Shown here: in pieces, positions 18,211 to 30,190 of the stretch | Position numbering within the stretch: the stretch's first letter is position 1 | How the letters are laid out: each line of letters begins with the position of its first letter | NCBI GenBank assembly: GCA_050084515.1 | Contig: CM114275.1 | Coordinates: 20,026,001-20,090,000, forward strand | From: Blasia pusilla | Taxonomy: Eukaryota > Marchantiophyta > Marchantiopsida > Blasiales | Direction: 5' to 3' | DNA length: 64,000 bases | Made by a program: the position numbers and the translations under genes | The notes under the pieces: generated by a model | The model's database searches: none | The model's input: only the letters and a program-made list of their open reading frames with translations | What the model was told of the DNA's origin: nothing

Positions 18211-21200
18211 TTACAATTGCCCATGAGAAAATACTGGATTAGGCAAGTAGATACCAACTCTATCTAATGTTTGACCTTGAGACTTATTAATCGTCATTGC
18301 AAAAGCAAGACGTATAGGAAATTGAAATGGTCGCAAATCAAAAGGTAGGCCAGAATCAGACGCAATCAATGGAATGCGTGGAATGAAAACTCGAGCTCTG
18401 ATGTTTTTTCCAGTGATAATTTTTGCATCTATAAGATGTCTACTAAATCCAGCTATCACCAGCCGAGTCCCGTTTGCTTGTCCCTTGGCTCCATTCATAT
18501 TCCGTAATAGCATTATCGGAGCTCCAATCTTCAAAGTCAAACAATGAGGTGGCAGTCCAGATGGTAAACATGTGTTCAAAAATTATGTCGGATAAACAAG
18601 TCTCATCTCATCGTCGGAAACAATATCAGCACTCAAGAAAGTATGCTCTTGCAAAAAAAAAAAAAATCATTAATAATAAGAGCGATGATAGAAAAATGTA
18701 GCAATAGGTAATGAAAATATAATCATGATATTCAAGAACATAAATATTACCTCTCCTGGAAATCAAGACATGATTCCCGCATTTATAATATCCACAGTTG
18801 TATTCTTGGTTGACAAAATGGATGTACCCCTCAAGAAATCAATGTCACTCCACTTATTAACATCGTGTCCATAAACAACGTCAATGAGATCATTCATCCT
18901 TGTCATTTTTACAATTATCGCATCCGGAACTTGTATAAAATCCTCTCCAAGGTCCAAATGTAATGGTACTCGACCCTCTCCTATCTCTAATAACCACGTT
19001 GCAAACGCTTCTTGCTCTTCTCGTGCATATCCTACAAAAAATATAAGATCAAGAAATGAGTATATATTAAAACTTAAAAAATACCACATGAAATGAAAAA
19101 GGAAAAATATTAGGTTAATTCTTAAATACCTTGTAAAGTATTAACTTCATGTTGGTAGTGAGTTTCAATAATCTCACGTCAGACCAAATAAGAGATCTCC
19201 TCAATGTTGCACGCACAATTGTAGCATGATCTCCACGACGAACAACTGGAAGAAGTTGTCGAAAGTCACCACCGAATAAAATGATCTTCCCCCCAAAAGG
19301 CAAGTCTCGTAATCCAGTATCCATCAAACCCATGATATCTTTGAAAGTCCGATTAACGGCCTCGAATGCATGACGATGGGTTATAAGAGCTTCATCCCAC
19401 ACGATCAACTTCGCCTTTTGTATAAGGCGGGCCAAATGACTATTGACCGATAGGCTAGAAAATAGATAACAAAACAATATTTGAGGAACATTTATGAAGG
19501 ATAAATCTAAGAATATAAAAATAATATGCATGCCATAATTATAAAGTAAAAGGAAAAAATATCATAAATCTAGACTTACTTGCAAGTGGAGCTTTCATGT
19601 ACTTGAATAGGAATCTTGAATCGAGAATGAGTAGTACGACCTCCATCCAATAATAAAGCGGCAATTCTTGAAGATGCAACTGCAAGAGCTATATGACCCT
19701 CGCTCCGTACCATTGCAAGAAGAAGGTTGTACAAAAAGATTTTTCCCGTTCCGCCAGGACCATCGATAAAGAAAAAAAATTCCTGAAAATCCATATTTTT
19801 AGTGATAAAAATGCACTTTAAAAAGAATAAAACTTAAAGAGATTTAAAGAGTAAAAAAGTCATCTTAAAATTTACTATGCATAATATCCACTTACAGAAG
19901 GTGGCGCATCTTGTAAGATATCGCGAAAAGCATTACAAATAACTTCCCAAATAGCTCGTTGTCCATCATTTAAAGATATCTCTCATGCTCTCACACGTTC
20001 ACAAAGCATATCATGATCGTAGCAGATCTCTTCCTCTTCTAGACGCGAAATAGATCAATTACGAGCTTGGAAATCTGGTTGAGGCATGTCGGGGAAGTCC
20101 GCCATACTCTTACCATGATCTTGAAGATGGTAATAGACCTCCAATAACGCAAGATTAATAATGTGAACATCCAATGGAAGGGTCGGAATACCAATTATCT
20201 GTTACAAGGAACAAATATAGAAGTTGAAACATAAATAAAATACATTAAAAAACTCGTAAGAGAAAAATGAACTTAACATAAGGCATGCATATTACCTCAC
20301 GCTTTTGATGTAGAAGATCTTCAGTTAATGGAACCAAAAAATTTTCCCACACTTTAGCCGGAAGAGAAGGTGTATTATATAGAAGACTGATGGCAAAGAG
20401 TAGATGTAATGAATAGCCAGTGCGAATAACAACCGCCTCTTCAAAGCAAGAAAAGATCTCTCTATCGTCCTCCAAAAGTCCCATTTGAATCGCAGTCTCT
20501 TTGAAGGTAGGATAAACTACACCATCGATAGTTCTCAAATCTTGATATGATTGAGCTCCTCTCACATGATGGAAAAGTAATCGTAACCAATGACGCTCCC
20601 CTTCGTCTAGGATTAGCCAAAAAAAATATTAGGAAGAAAGCACGAATGTGTTTGTAACTTTAACTAAAATTTTGCCTTAATAATTGTAATCTAACAGAGA
20701 ATAGAAATTTTACCTAGGTTTTCATATACAAACGTCCAATAGGATGTCCACATCCTTTTCTTTTACGTTAACGCAAATGCCATTGCTTCTTATTCCAAGA
20801 GTAATGAGAAGGGAACTCCAAATAAAGATATTGTCGCGCAGTCGAATCAGAAACATTTGTTGCAAACCATTGAGTGAGAGTGGTTTCCTTACTTTGCTCT
20901 AGAATATTACCCAATGAATCTTGCCCATGAAAATATACCATTTGACTGTCTGGAAGATGAACAATCAATCTCACAATACTTGGTTGCTCTGCATGTAGAC
21001 TAAACTTGAAGATTCGCCAACATGCTTCTGAAGAAGAAACATACCTTCATACCACACAATATAAATATTGTTAGGCTCCCACATAATATCATAGGAAAAA
21101 ATAGGGAGATCTTGAAAGATAGAAGGATCAAAATACCTTGCATCAAGATATAATGATGTCTCATCAATAGTATCCTCGCATGATGTAGTATTTGCCAAGG

Positions 21201-24200
21201 TATATGATATGGCATCAGATCCCTTGTATACATACTTATAAAAGTACTTTATAGCCAAGATGCTATTTGTTATCTCCAAATTTATATGACAATCAAATAA
21301 AGTACATAACATTGGATTGTATGGAACCACCCAACGATTATCGAAGTCATGATTTGACTTATTAATCAATCTGCCATTATCACGCCTGCATAAACACATA
21401 TAGAGCTTGTTAGTAAGTGAGGAAATACATAGCACACTAATAAAAGAGCATTAAATCATGAAATAAACAACAAAACCAATGAATTACCTCTTATAAATAG
21501 GATATCCATCCTTATTCTCCATTGTCATTGATGCAAACGGCATTGGGTATCCTTTGGAACATATTTTTGTCGTTTTATCCGTGCAAGGTGCAGTTGGATG
21601 TGCTACTCCACACGGACCATGAATCATACAATTTCTTACAGTAGAATGTAGCCTAGGATGAGTGATAGGATCGGGGATCTCAGCAGATATAATATCGTCA
21701 AAATTGGAGGTTGTCCTTGGCTTATCCTCAGAAGCAAGAATAATTAGGATATGCACATGTGGTAGCCCTCTCTTTTGGAACTCGACTACATGAATGCATC
21801 CTACTACTCGACCCAAAATATGCTTATCCAATATAAGTCTCAATAACTCCTCCTTCTTTTGTTGGAAAATACGTACAACCAGGACAGGACGATCAGACGT
21901 TCATTGCCCATGAAGCAGAGCAGAAGTAATCTCAGGCCATTTAGGGTTGCAAGTCATAATCAAAAAGTAGTATGGCTTCCAAAAATGTCTCACAATGGCC
22001 ATGACATCATGGTACAATTGATACATGTAACGGGGTCCTCCTATAAAAGACGAAGGTAAGATAATACGTCTCCCTAAGCCTTGACCGTTCACATCATGCT
22101 GAGTCATGGCATCTCTGACACCTTGGTATAAATCAGCTCTCAACTCTTTTTGATGCAATCATATCTAAGTTAGTCGCTGCATTTCGATAGTCGCATACAT
22201 ATCCACCATATATTCTTGAGTAAGACGACCAAACCTCAGCAACCGATTATTATCCATAGCGTTAGCTCGCATTTGAAGTCTAAATGAAGCAAATTGTAAA
22301 GCTCTAATGGTCTTTGAACTCGCCTCATGAGTGGTAAATTCACCTTGCATTCTTCCTTGTACAATATCATCTTCATCCTCCTCCATGATAGCATCCCCTC
22401 TTAACGGCGCACCATGTCTATGATCATGTTGCACTTGCAAAGGTATCCCTAGATGCCAACCTGCTTCACCATAAACAAAAGGCAAAACAAAGTGCAATGG
22501 GATATAGGCTTCATTCAGATGTGATAGACGACGAATCCCTCCTCCATGTAAGCGAGCAATAATATCATGTCCTTCTACTGGCTCCCATCTCCCAGCAAGA
22601 TAGTTGCAATCTCTGAAGCAACAGGCAAGGTGTATCGTTTGGCATCGAGACCTCGCTTACTACCCTTAAGAACAATATGGAAGTCAGAATTACATGGATC
22701 AATAGCCACATTTCGAAATAGAGCCACATATGGATTATGGGCATGTAACATATCTTGTAATCCCCTTAAGATCTCTGGCCTCAATTGATCCCGATAATCT
22801 CCACTCATAATCCTTCTTCTATATTCCATCTGATGCTCATCATCATGGATATAAATCTGCGCAAATTGTGGAGGAGCACCACTTTCAGCATGAAGAGGTC
22901 CAATAGAATGATATACACCACCTTGAATCCTGAAGTTTCCTGTACCACCTCGTTGCTCTGTCACATGGGCGCCAGTAGATGCCAATTGAAGAGCACTATT
23001 ATAGGCATGTGCATTGCGCAAAAAATGAAGACTATTTAAACTCCTACCAGAAAGTAATTCTCCTAGTATAGAAGGTGAAGCTGTCAAATATGGTAATTGA
23101 ATCTTACCATGCCCACAACACATACCAAAAGGCGAGCTTATAAACCTATTATACTTCACTCTCTCACACTTCCAATGTAGAGCATTGCAACTCGGACAAA
23201 TAACATTCATAAGTCCAACACTAAAACGGCGAGTCATACTATCAATATGGTCTCCCAACCTAAGAATTCGAATGTGCTTTTCTTTAAAGTTAGGAATACG
23301 TGCAATATTAAGCAACTTTTTCAAGTTCACAACCCTTCTGGATCCCACATTTGGAATTGAGGCATGTACATTGTCTTCATTTCCTTCACAATTGGCTCCA
23401 GTGGCATCACTCCTTATCAACAAATCGCCAACATGTGCAATCTCATGTACTTCATCCAAAAAAGATCCCACATTTGGAATCGAGGCATGTACATTCTCAT
23501 CATTCACTTCCATGTGGCCTTCACGATTAGATCCATTGGCATCACTCCTTATCAACAGATCGCCAACATCTGTAAACTCATGTACTTCATCCAAATGAGC
23601 ACGTCTTCTTCTTTAGCCCTCAGCTCGAGCTACTTGACGCATGTGACATAATCGTAGAGGATTGGTAGGAACTCGAAGACTGCAAGTAGAGGTTAAGAAA
23701 TTAATATATATGATTATAATAAAAAAAAATATACATACAAACATATCTATATTATAATTTGAATATACAATTTAGAAATATACATTGGAGATGGTACGAC
23801 CACAATCCTAGAGTTTAGAATAGCTTCAACTTCATGATGTACCATTATTGGCCTGCAAAAAATGTTGTTATTAGAAATCATTCATAAAAATTTAAGACCA
23901 CCTTATAAATTTAAGAATACCTTATATTAGCTTGAGCATGAAATTCATTAGTAGTCATGGCCTCGACTTCTTCTATAGGAAGAAGATTGTGCCTCCTTCT
24001 CTGGCCTTGTGCTCTTGCAACTTGAAGCATAGCATGTAATCCTTGGGAGTTGGACGGAAGTGGAAGACTGAGAAAAAAAATATTTATAAAAATCAAGTCA
24101 TAATAATTATATTAAAAAATTCAACTTCAAAAAAGACCAATCAAAAATAAGAAATTAATATGTGGAAGAAACATACATGGGAGATGATGTAGTCTCTATT

Positions 24201-24869
24201 GAAGCATGAAGATTGCCATTGGTAGGTGTTGCTCCCAACCTGGACAAAGAATAAGAAAAGTCAAAATAGGAAATATACTTCTAAATATATTCATAAGAAA
24301 AGGTAGAAATGTTATACATAAATAAATACCTTCTACTATTTGTGGCAGATGAGTCATCGATAATGGGTGGTTGTAATTCTTCCATCGAAGGAACATTCAC
24401 AATAGCTTCAGTAGATCTCAATTGAACTAATTTAGCATGTCTTCGCTTTTGTCCTTAAGCTCTCACAATTTGATGTATATCACGTAACGCTATGGTTCGA
24501 TGGATTTGGAAGTCTATAGCACAAACATGAAAGATATTAAAGTCACACAACAAATCTAGAGTGTGCACATATGGTTACGATATCATTATATAATCATAAC
24601 GCAAAGCATCCTTACAGTGGAGATGACAAAGTCGTTGAATGAGTTACAAATCACATATCTTGAAGTGCCCTTCTGTTTCTTTGAGATGCAACCCTTCTAG
24701 CCTTCTTATATGCAAGCTTCTCTGTTTCCTTCGAAATCCGCTTAGAAGATGGTGGACTACATGAAATGTGATGATCATGCTCCACATTAGATAAAAAGAC
24801 TACATTGGTGATGTCTACGAATGGTCTTTTTTCATTCCGCCTCGATGGTTCCTCTTGAGATTCATCCAT
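18211..24869 (-). pseudogene. Helitron Rep-helicase (RepHel), spliced and degenerate
   Basis: Coding blocks follow each other on the minus strand. 24651-24869: Lys/Arg-rich N-terminus with a KRPFVDITN motif. About 24.4, 24.0 and 23.6 kb: three related short exons. 22575-23594: Helitron_like_N region, including a Cys motif (CPSCNALHWKCE...C-C). 21901-22497: continuation. 21484-21843: HUH motif (HVVEFQKRGLPHVHILI). 20971-21435: two-Tyr motif (IKYFYKYVYKG) of rolling-circle Rep. 20245-20974: linker. 19900-20200: helicase entry. 19576-19794: Walker A (DGPGGTGKIFLYN, with Ile where Thr/Ser is usual). 19115-19531: Walker B (VWDEA) and FGGDFRQLLPV. 18211-18579: C-terminal helicase motifs, ending [14 protein letters not shown]. 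The enzyme would nick, unwind and transfer the element. Stops occur in several blocks (for example at about 20.05, 19.99, 23.61 and 24.45 kb). Gaps between blocks look like introns, but not every junction was solved. Confidence 0.9.
23337..23594 (-). repeat. In-frame tandem duplication in the RepHel N-terminus
   Basis: Two copies of a unit of about 42 residues beginning DEVHE and ending HASIPNVGS (copies about 23465-23592 and 23340-23457) stay in frame, one lacking a few codons. Such expansions are frequent in the disordered N-terminal part of plant RepHel proteins. Confidence 0.85.
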
Positions 24870-25069
24870 CTTGTGACAAAATCAACCATCCAAGAAAAAT
24901 ATGTATTGACAATATATCAAAAAATATTAGAAAAAATAAGAATTTTTTTACAAAAAAGCTTAAACTCAAGTCTTGGTACGTGAATATTATATTCTATATA
25001 AATAATAGAGCAACATATAACTTAAGTTTTAATACAAATCTGAAATGGGAAAATGATTCTAACGGGCAA

Positions 25070-25728
25070 TGAGACTCAGTCGTACTCATCTCACTTGAGT
25101 CCTCTGTCACGTCTTTTAGGATAGATCGGTGGGATCTAATAGAGCCCTTCATGAGTAGTGGAGGACACGCCCAGTAGGTTGAGGGTGACCTGCTGAGGCC
25201 CTTGGAAACTTGAGATAGCAGGTTTCCCCTTCGTTTTGTCTCATTTGGAGCCATATTGAAGAACTTACTATTTTAGGTAAGTACCATTTTGAGTATATGA
25301 TCGACTTACTATTTTTGGTAAGTGACCCTTGACCTCCTACATCAGGTCAAGAGCCAAGGAGGTGACTTGGGAGAATAGGTTACCATGGAGAGAGCTTGGG
25401 AGAGGGGAGGGGTATACCTCAAGGAGAGAGAGCTTGAGAGCTCATTCTCTCTTTGTTGAACCTCTTGGCATGAGGCGGCGGAGCTATGGTACCTTGCCTT
25501 GTGAGTGTAACCCAAGCCTCTCATTAGAAGAGTGGGTTTGGTTTTACATGAGAGAGAGTGCACACCTTTGAGAGCTATGGTGTGAGATGGTGGAGAGAGA
25601 GATTCGATCTTACTTTAATTGGAGATATTTTGGTACTTCTTGTCTCGTTGTTTGGATGCCATGAGTTAGCATGGGATCATGCGTGTTTGTGTATGTGTTC
25701 GGTGACAGCGATGTGTATGCGCACGACA
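25070..25728 (+). repeat. Possible solo LTR inside the Helitron
   Basis: The segment ends CGCACGACA, the same 3' terminus as two other LTRs here. It contains the phrases AGCTATGGTACCTTGCC and AAGAGTGGGTTTGG, which parallel GGCTATGGTGTTTCC and GGAGTGGGTTTGG in the LTR at 38.8 kb. The left edge (TGAGACTCAG) is a guess and no target duplication was found. It is GC-richer than the flanking Helitron DNA and has no coding. Confidence 0.35.
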
Positions 25729-25739
25729 CCTCCGAGCAA

Positions 25740-26257
25740 ATTGTATGACAGTCACTAATTTCCCATGACCCCGACCCGCAACAATCACGTACAAATGAAT
25801 GGCTAGATGCTATAGGGTCCGAGGAAGGGATGCAATCATGTGTGGAATCTGTATCTTCTTCTCCCTCCTGACCTCCAACTACTCCTTGTGAAATAGAATG
25901 ATGATTCACCACAGGCGTGGTTAAAATCCTAGATGCACTCTCATCATAACTACAACTCTGATCATTTCTCAAAGGGCTAATACTAACATTAGGAGCATTA
26001 ATCCCATTTTCAAAAATCGGCAATGGTACATAGCTAGGACTTGAAGCCTTATCCCTGTTTTCAAAAATCGGTGATGGAACATAGCCAGGACTTGAAGCAT
26101 TATTCCTATTTTCAATGATCGGCAGTGGAACATACTCCGGACTTGCTATTTGTATTACCTCTACGATGTCGACATCTATAGGTGTATAATCCCTTTCTTG
26201 TTCATCAAGAGGAACGTAGAACTCACCATCGCTAAAGCGTAAATCTTCAACGCTCAT
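25740..26257 (-). CDS. Helitron-associated ORF with three-fold peptide repeat, function unknown
   Basis: The open frame starts MSVEDLRFSDGEFYVPLDEQ and is very acidic. Between residues 40 and 95 it has three imperfect copies of a unit of about 21 residues (SPEYVPLPIIENRNNA type). After about residue 170 the frame runs into the possible solo LTR, so the native C-terminus is probably lost. Same strand as RepHel, upstream of it. It may be an N-terminal exon set of RepHel or an accessory Helitron gene. Not recognised. Confidence 0.4.
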
Positions 26258-26535
26258 TTATAGAGTATCCTGCATTATCCATACAAATATTTTAATAAAA
26301 CAAATATTTTAAAATAATAAAATAAATACTCAATAGAAAAGGATACTAAATTTCCACACATGAATATTAGTACACAAGCAGAGAAGACTTACTTTTTTGA
26401 GTCACTCCACTCCCAAAGAAATGAAACTTGATCGTTTGCTCAACTCAGCAATCTCAAACGGACATATCTGAAAACAAAACGAAGATGGTTTTTTTATGAT
26501 TAATTGAATATAAACAATATATAGTACTCTTTTGG

Positions 26536-26973
26536 CTACTTATCTCCAATATCTCGACTATCGTCACTAATATCTAAATCCGCATAATCCACACGCCTAT
26601 ATTCCAGGTTGAACTCATCACCAACATACCATCCCTCTGAATCATAGAGGGAAGTAGAAGAATATTCCCCATCGTCAAGATCTTCAAGAGGGCAACTATC
26701 TATAGAGTAACTCTTATTACTATTGAGAGTAATCAAAATTTCCTGGCCTATTGAGACTTCTCTAACCTCCTCAGTCTCATTGAAACCATTTGAAATAGCA
26801 GCAGAAAATTTAGAGTCCACATCAAACAATTTTCGTGTTCGTTGTGAGCAAGATAATGAAAATTTATGCTCATCTACCACATATTGAGGACTCGTAATTA
26901 TTACAATTTCTTTCACAATTAACGGCCTCTTGTAGCTCAATGAGAGAGTTGACATGGCATAAGTTAGGCTCAA
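26536..26973 (-). CDS. Helitron-associated acidic ORF, unknown
   Basis: 145 residues. The second half is rich in Asp, Glu, Ser and Tyr (for example CPLEDLDDGEYSSTSLYDSE) and the first half is more basic. It lies just upstream of the preceding ORF on the same strand, and the two may be exons of one transcript. No domain recognised. Confidence 0.35.
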   Translation of the reverse strand: MSLTYAMSTLSLSYKRPLIVKEIVIITSPQYVVDEHKFSLSCSQRTRKLFDVDSKFSAAISNGFNETEEVREVSIGQEILITLNSNKSYSIDSCPLEDLDDGEYSSTSLYDSEGWYVGDEFNLEYRRVDYADLDISDDSRDIGDK

Positions 26974-27255
26974 TCCGACACTGCAAATTTAACAAGAGCA
27001 GATTAAATTATCAATATAAATTAGATATTTCAAGTAAGAAAAACGTAACTATAATTTCATAAAGCTCACCTAAAAAAAAGGCTATGATATTTGTAAGAGA
27101 ACAAGATCTGGGCACGCAAAAAACTATTTTCATAAATAAGATCCGGAAGCCCCCTGTTCCCAAACATTTAGGAGGCCTACGTCAGTTGGGCCGGGTCGTT
27201 GGCTTCGGGTCAAGTGGGCGGGGATCGAAACCCGCTGCTGACGCAATTGCTCCGC

Positions 27256-27530
27256 AAGAATAACAGTGGAGCGGAGGGGTCCAAAATGGACCGGGGACCG
27301 TTTTGAATACAACAAGAATAACAGCGGAGCGGAGGGGTCCAGGACGGACCGGGGACTATTTTGAACTATGCGAGGGTGACAGTGCTGTTCCCGGTAGCTA
27401 TTTGTACAGTGCGAGGGAGAGTGTGGTAGTCTAGGACGGACCGGGGACCGTTTTGAACTATGCGAGGGTGACAGTGTTGTTCCCGGTAGCTATTTGTACA
27501 GTGCGAGGGAGAGTGTGCTAGTCTGGACAC
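27256..27530. repeat. Nested tandem duplications
   Basis: A unit of about 57 bp (CAAGAATAACAGYGGAGCGG...) is present twice at 27256-27362. Overlapping its end, a 95-bp unit (GGACGGACCGGGGAC... through GTGCGAGGGAGAGTGTG) is present twice at about 27338-27528. GC-rich, non-coding. Confidence 0.85.
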
Positions 27531-27602
27531 ACGAGGGTCTGGAGGTCTTGTGGAGTGACCAGAGAGAGGAAGGAGGAGGACAAGGACAATGACGAAGGAG
27601 GT
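27507..27602. repeat. Direct repeat of about 97 bp, copy 1 (copy 2 at 28937-29033)
   Basis: GAGAGTGTG-G/C-TAGT through GGAGTGACCAGAGAGAGGAA and the following GGAGGAGGAC run is repeated 1.43 kb downstream at high identity. Related flanking phrases such as CTACCGGGTTTCG also recur (27757 and 29184), so a longer old duplication is likely. Confidence 0.85.
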
Positions 27603-28936
27603 GAAAGCAACTCAGTCTCTCTAAGCTCTTCCAGCAATAAAAGCTAACCGTTCTCTTTTCTGAGGTTGCAGTGGAAGTCCTGAACAAACTACGAGTCTAT
27701 GATAAGAGAGACTATTTATGCACCATGAGTCTTCTTCCTTGTTGGACAATTGGACTACCGGGTTTCGCGTAGGATGAACTACGACAAGGATGAGAAGGAA
27801 ATTGGAACAGACAACGACGTTTGAAGGTGACAGCAAGACGATTTGAAGGTCGGTAGCTAAAACATCACCTACATTTAATTCAAACAGAGACCGGTTTACA
27901 TGTACAACAAGAATAGCAGGGTGTTACACAACAGCAAGATAAAGCTTCACCTTTGTGTTTACACACACAAAGGTGTCACATAGTCCGTAACCACTGTGCG
28001 TACAAAGTGGTCACACACTGACGTCTAAACATCCAAAAACTGGGCTGGAGTTCGTACCACGCGCAAGTACCATCACTCACCGAAGAGCATGCGGAAAAAC
28101 AAGACTTACCCAAATCGATGTCAACTTATGTTATGTAGATCTGCCAGGCCATACATATCCTAGATACCTCGTTCAACGATGCGGTGCCACGATTTGGTGG
28201 AAACGTGAATCTTAATTATTCAGGATCCAGGGGGAACTGATCGCCAGCAACACCAAAAACTTTCATTTATATGAGCTGTTGGTTTCCCGCGCTTCCGCAA
28301 GTACAGGAAACCTGGCTAGGAAAAGAACTGCTACAACATATCTATCACCTATACACAGCGCACAAACATCATCTAATCCGAAGAGCTTCTCACATTTTCC
28401 CACGTCCCGCGATACTGTAATTGTTCATAACACTACTGTTCGATCATGGCATAGATTGATATTCTCGTATCAATATGTTAACGTGTTTGGAACCTGGATC
28501 TTTGGATCTACCCAGCACTTGGCAATTGCAGCCCGTGTGTGCATGCCATTGAAATCGATCTGACAGTCTCATCGTCGACATCACAGGTTGAAACTATCAA
28601 TCCATGTTGTCTGGATTTGTTAATTAATATGATTGAATCAAGTGATGATCTTGGTGGAATCTGATTGCGCATTACAGCTCTATCAGGGTAGCTAGCACAT
28701 CATGATCAGCCTCCTCAATTCATGCACTAAATGAAATTGTAGAAGATTGATTCCTTCTTTGTGTCCCCTTCGCCGCCATGGGATTGGGCCAAGCAAATTT
28801 CTCCGGCTAGTGCATCACGATCGTACATGAGAGATTTTAGGCCTCATAAAACTGAGAGTCTACGTATTCCACAATTTCTGGAACTCTGGGTCCTTCCGCG
28901 GCCTCAACTTGTCCATGTACAGCAAGAATAGCAGCA

Positions 28937-29033
28937 GGGAGAGTGTGGTAGTTTGGACACACGAGGGTGTGGAGGTCTTGTGGAGTGACCAGAGAGAGGA
29001 AGGAGGAGGATGAGGACGACGACGGAGGAGGTG
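28937..29033. repeat. Direct repeat of about 97 bp, copy 2
   Basis: Second copy of the unit at 27507-27602. An open frame over it (29010-29309, 99 residues) is not recognised and is probably fortuitous. Confidence 0.85.
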
Positions 29034-30174
29034 GCTTTTCTGTGGACGGGTCCGGGTTCTGCTAATGTCACTTTGGGAATTAAATATGGCAAGGAGCGGA
29101 TTGATGGGTCAAGCGGATGCGCTGAGAGTCGGGGCGGTGATTTGACGGGCTCCATTTATGTGCGCACTATTCGTCCGTATACACTACCGGGTTTCGTCAC
29201 GTTTGCGCCCCATTCTCAAGCGCTTTCGCTGGGATCCCTGCTCTGTTCAGGAGGGACCAGGGACCTGACCCTTCGGATGATTCACAACCCCATCATCATA
29301 AATGGATGATGTCACGAGCGAGCCCAAGGAGGTCAATGAGGTCGATGAGGTCGATAGGTCGATGAAAAGGATGGAAAGCAAAAGGTCACTTGATTGTCTG
29401 CACCGAGTTTTGCTACTCTGACTGAGTTCACTCTCTTCTTGTTGAGGCCCAAGTGCACAGCTTTAGCATTGGCAGCACAGTGATGTGAAGGATTCTCACG
29501 AAAGTTTATCCCAGAATTATCCATAAATGCAGAAAGAGAGAGGGGGACCGGAATCCTTCTTACCGCGATCAATATTGTGATGAATGCCTGAAGTGGACGT
29601 GCTGCAGATTTGCAGCGGCGGGCTGTAGAGTTGAGGCGGACGTGCTGCAGATTGAGGGAAATTTGACAGGGTGCAAATCGTCCTCCACCTCCCCGCTTCT
29701 TGCTCGGATCTTCTCCGCGCTCCTTCCTACTTGGCACGCCTCTTTGGAGGAGAGAGGGAAGTAGCAAATATTTAACTCCATTTAAAAATTCCGAACGTCA
29801 GCATGTGTCTCCACGTAACAAGTCCTTACTATGTTTGTCCAGAGCCTCCAATACTTATGTGCCAGATGTCTCAAACAAATGCCAAGCAAGGCATGATTAG
29901 AGCATAATGTGAGATCTGATAGAAATAGGCCGAGATCGAATACAGAAGTTGAAAAAAAGACTGTGAAAAGAAAAACTCAACACCCTCGTAAGATCCACTT
30001 TCTTTTTTCCCCTTTTGAGTAACCGCCTGCTCGGTTAAAAATAAAGCCGTCTGAATAAAATCTGAGGCAAATCTTTTTAACTTTTTCTCACAAGAGGACA
30101 TTTCATACGACCACTTGTGAAGGAGCTTCACTTATTTGGGAACGGGAAGTTACCAAAAGAAATAACCCCCTCCT

Positions 30175-30190
30175 CACATTATAGTATAGA
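30175..30190 (-). other. Helitron 5' terminus (TC end)
   Basis: The minus strand reads TCTATACTATAATGTG after an A. TCTATACTAT is a widespread 5' start in plant Helitrons. Confidence 0.7.

Larger units (their letters stand above)
17561..30190 (-). mobile_element. Helitron of about 12.6 kb, autonomous type but decayed
   Basis: The 5' end on the minus strand is TCTATACTATAATGTG (30175-30190), the TCTATACTAT start common to plant Helitrons, preceded by A. The 3' end is ATTCTCACTAG (17561-17571 on the plus strand, reversed), followed by T and preceded by a near-perfect hairpin GCCGGTGC-ATC-GCACGGGC (17572-17590). A|TC...CTAG|T is exactly what insertion between A and T predicts. Between the ends lies a RepHel gene on the same strand. 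A second 3'-type end at 17944 shows that the left side is composite, so the true 3' end could be either. The right-hand 3 kb (27.1-30.1 kb) has no RepHel coding and contains internal duplications. Ends and gene are seen; that the whole span is one element is inferred. Confidence 0.65.

Noticed and set aside
22785-23598. Plus-strand frames opposite RepHel
   Set aside because: Shadows of the minus-strand Helitron exons, which carry all the conserved motifs.
27256-27530. CRISPR-like repeats
   Set aside because: The units are directly adjacent without unique spacers, and the genome is eukaryotic.
29010-29309. 99-residue plus-strand frame
   Set aside because: It starts inside a duplicated non-coding repeat and matches no family I know.
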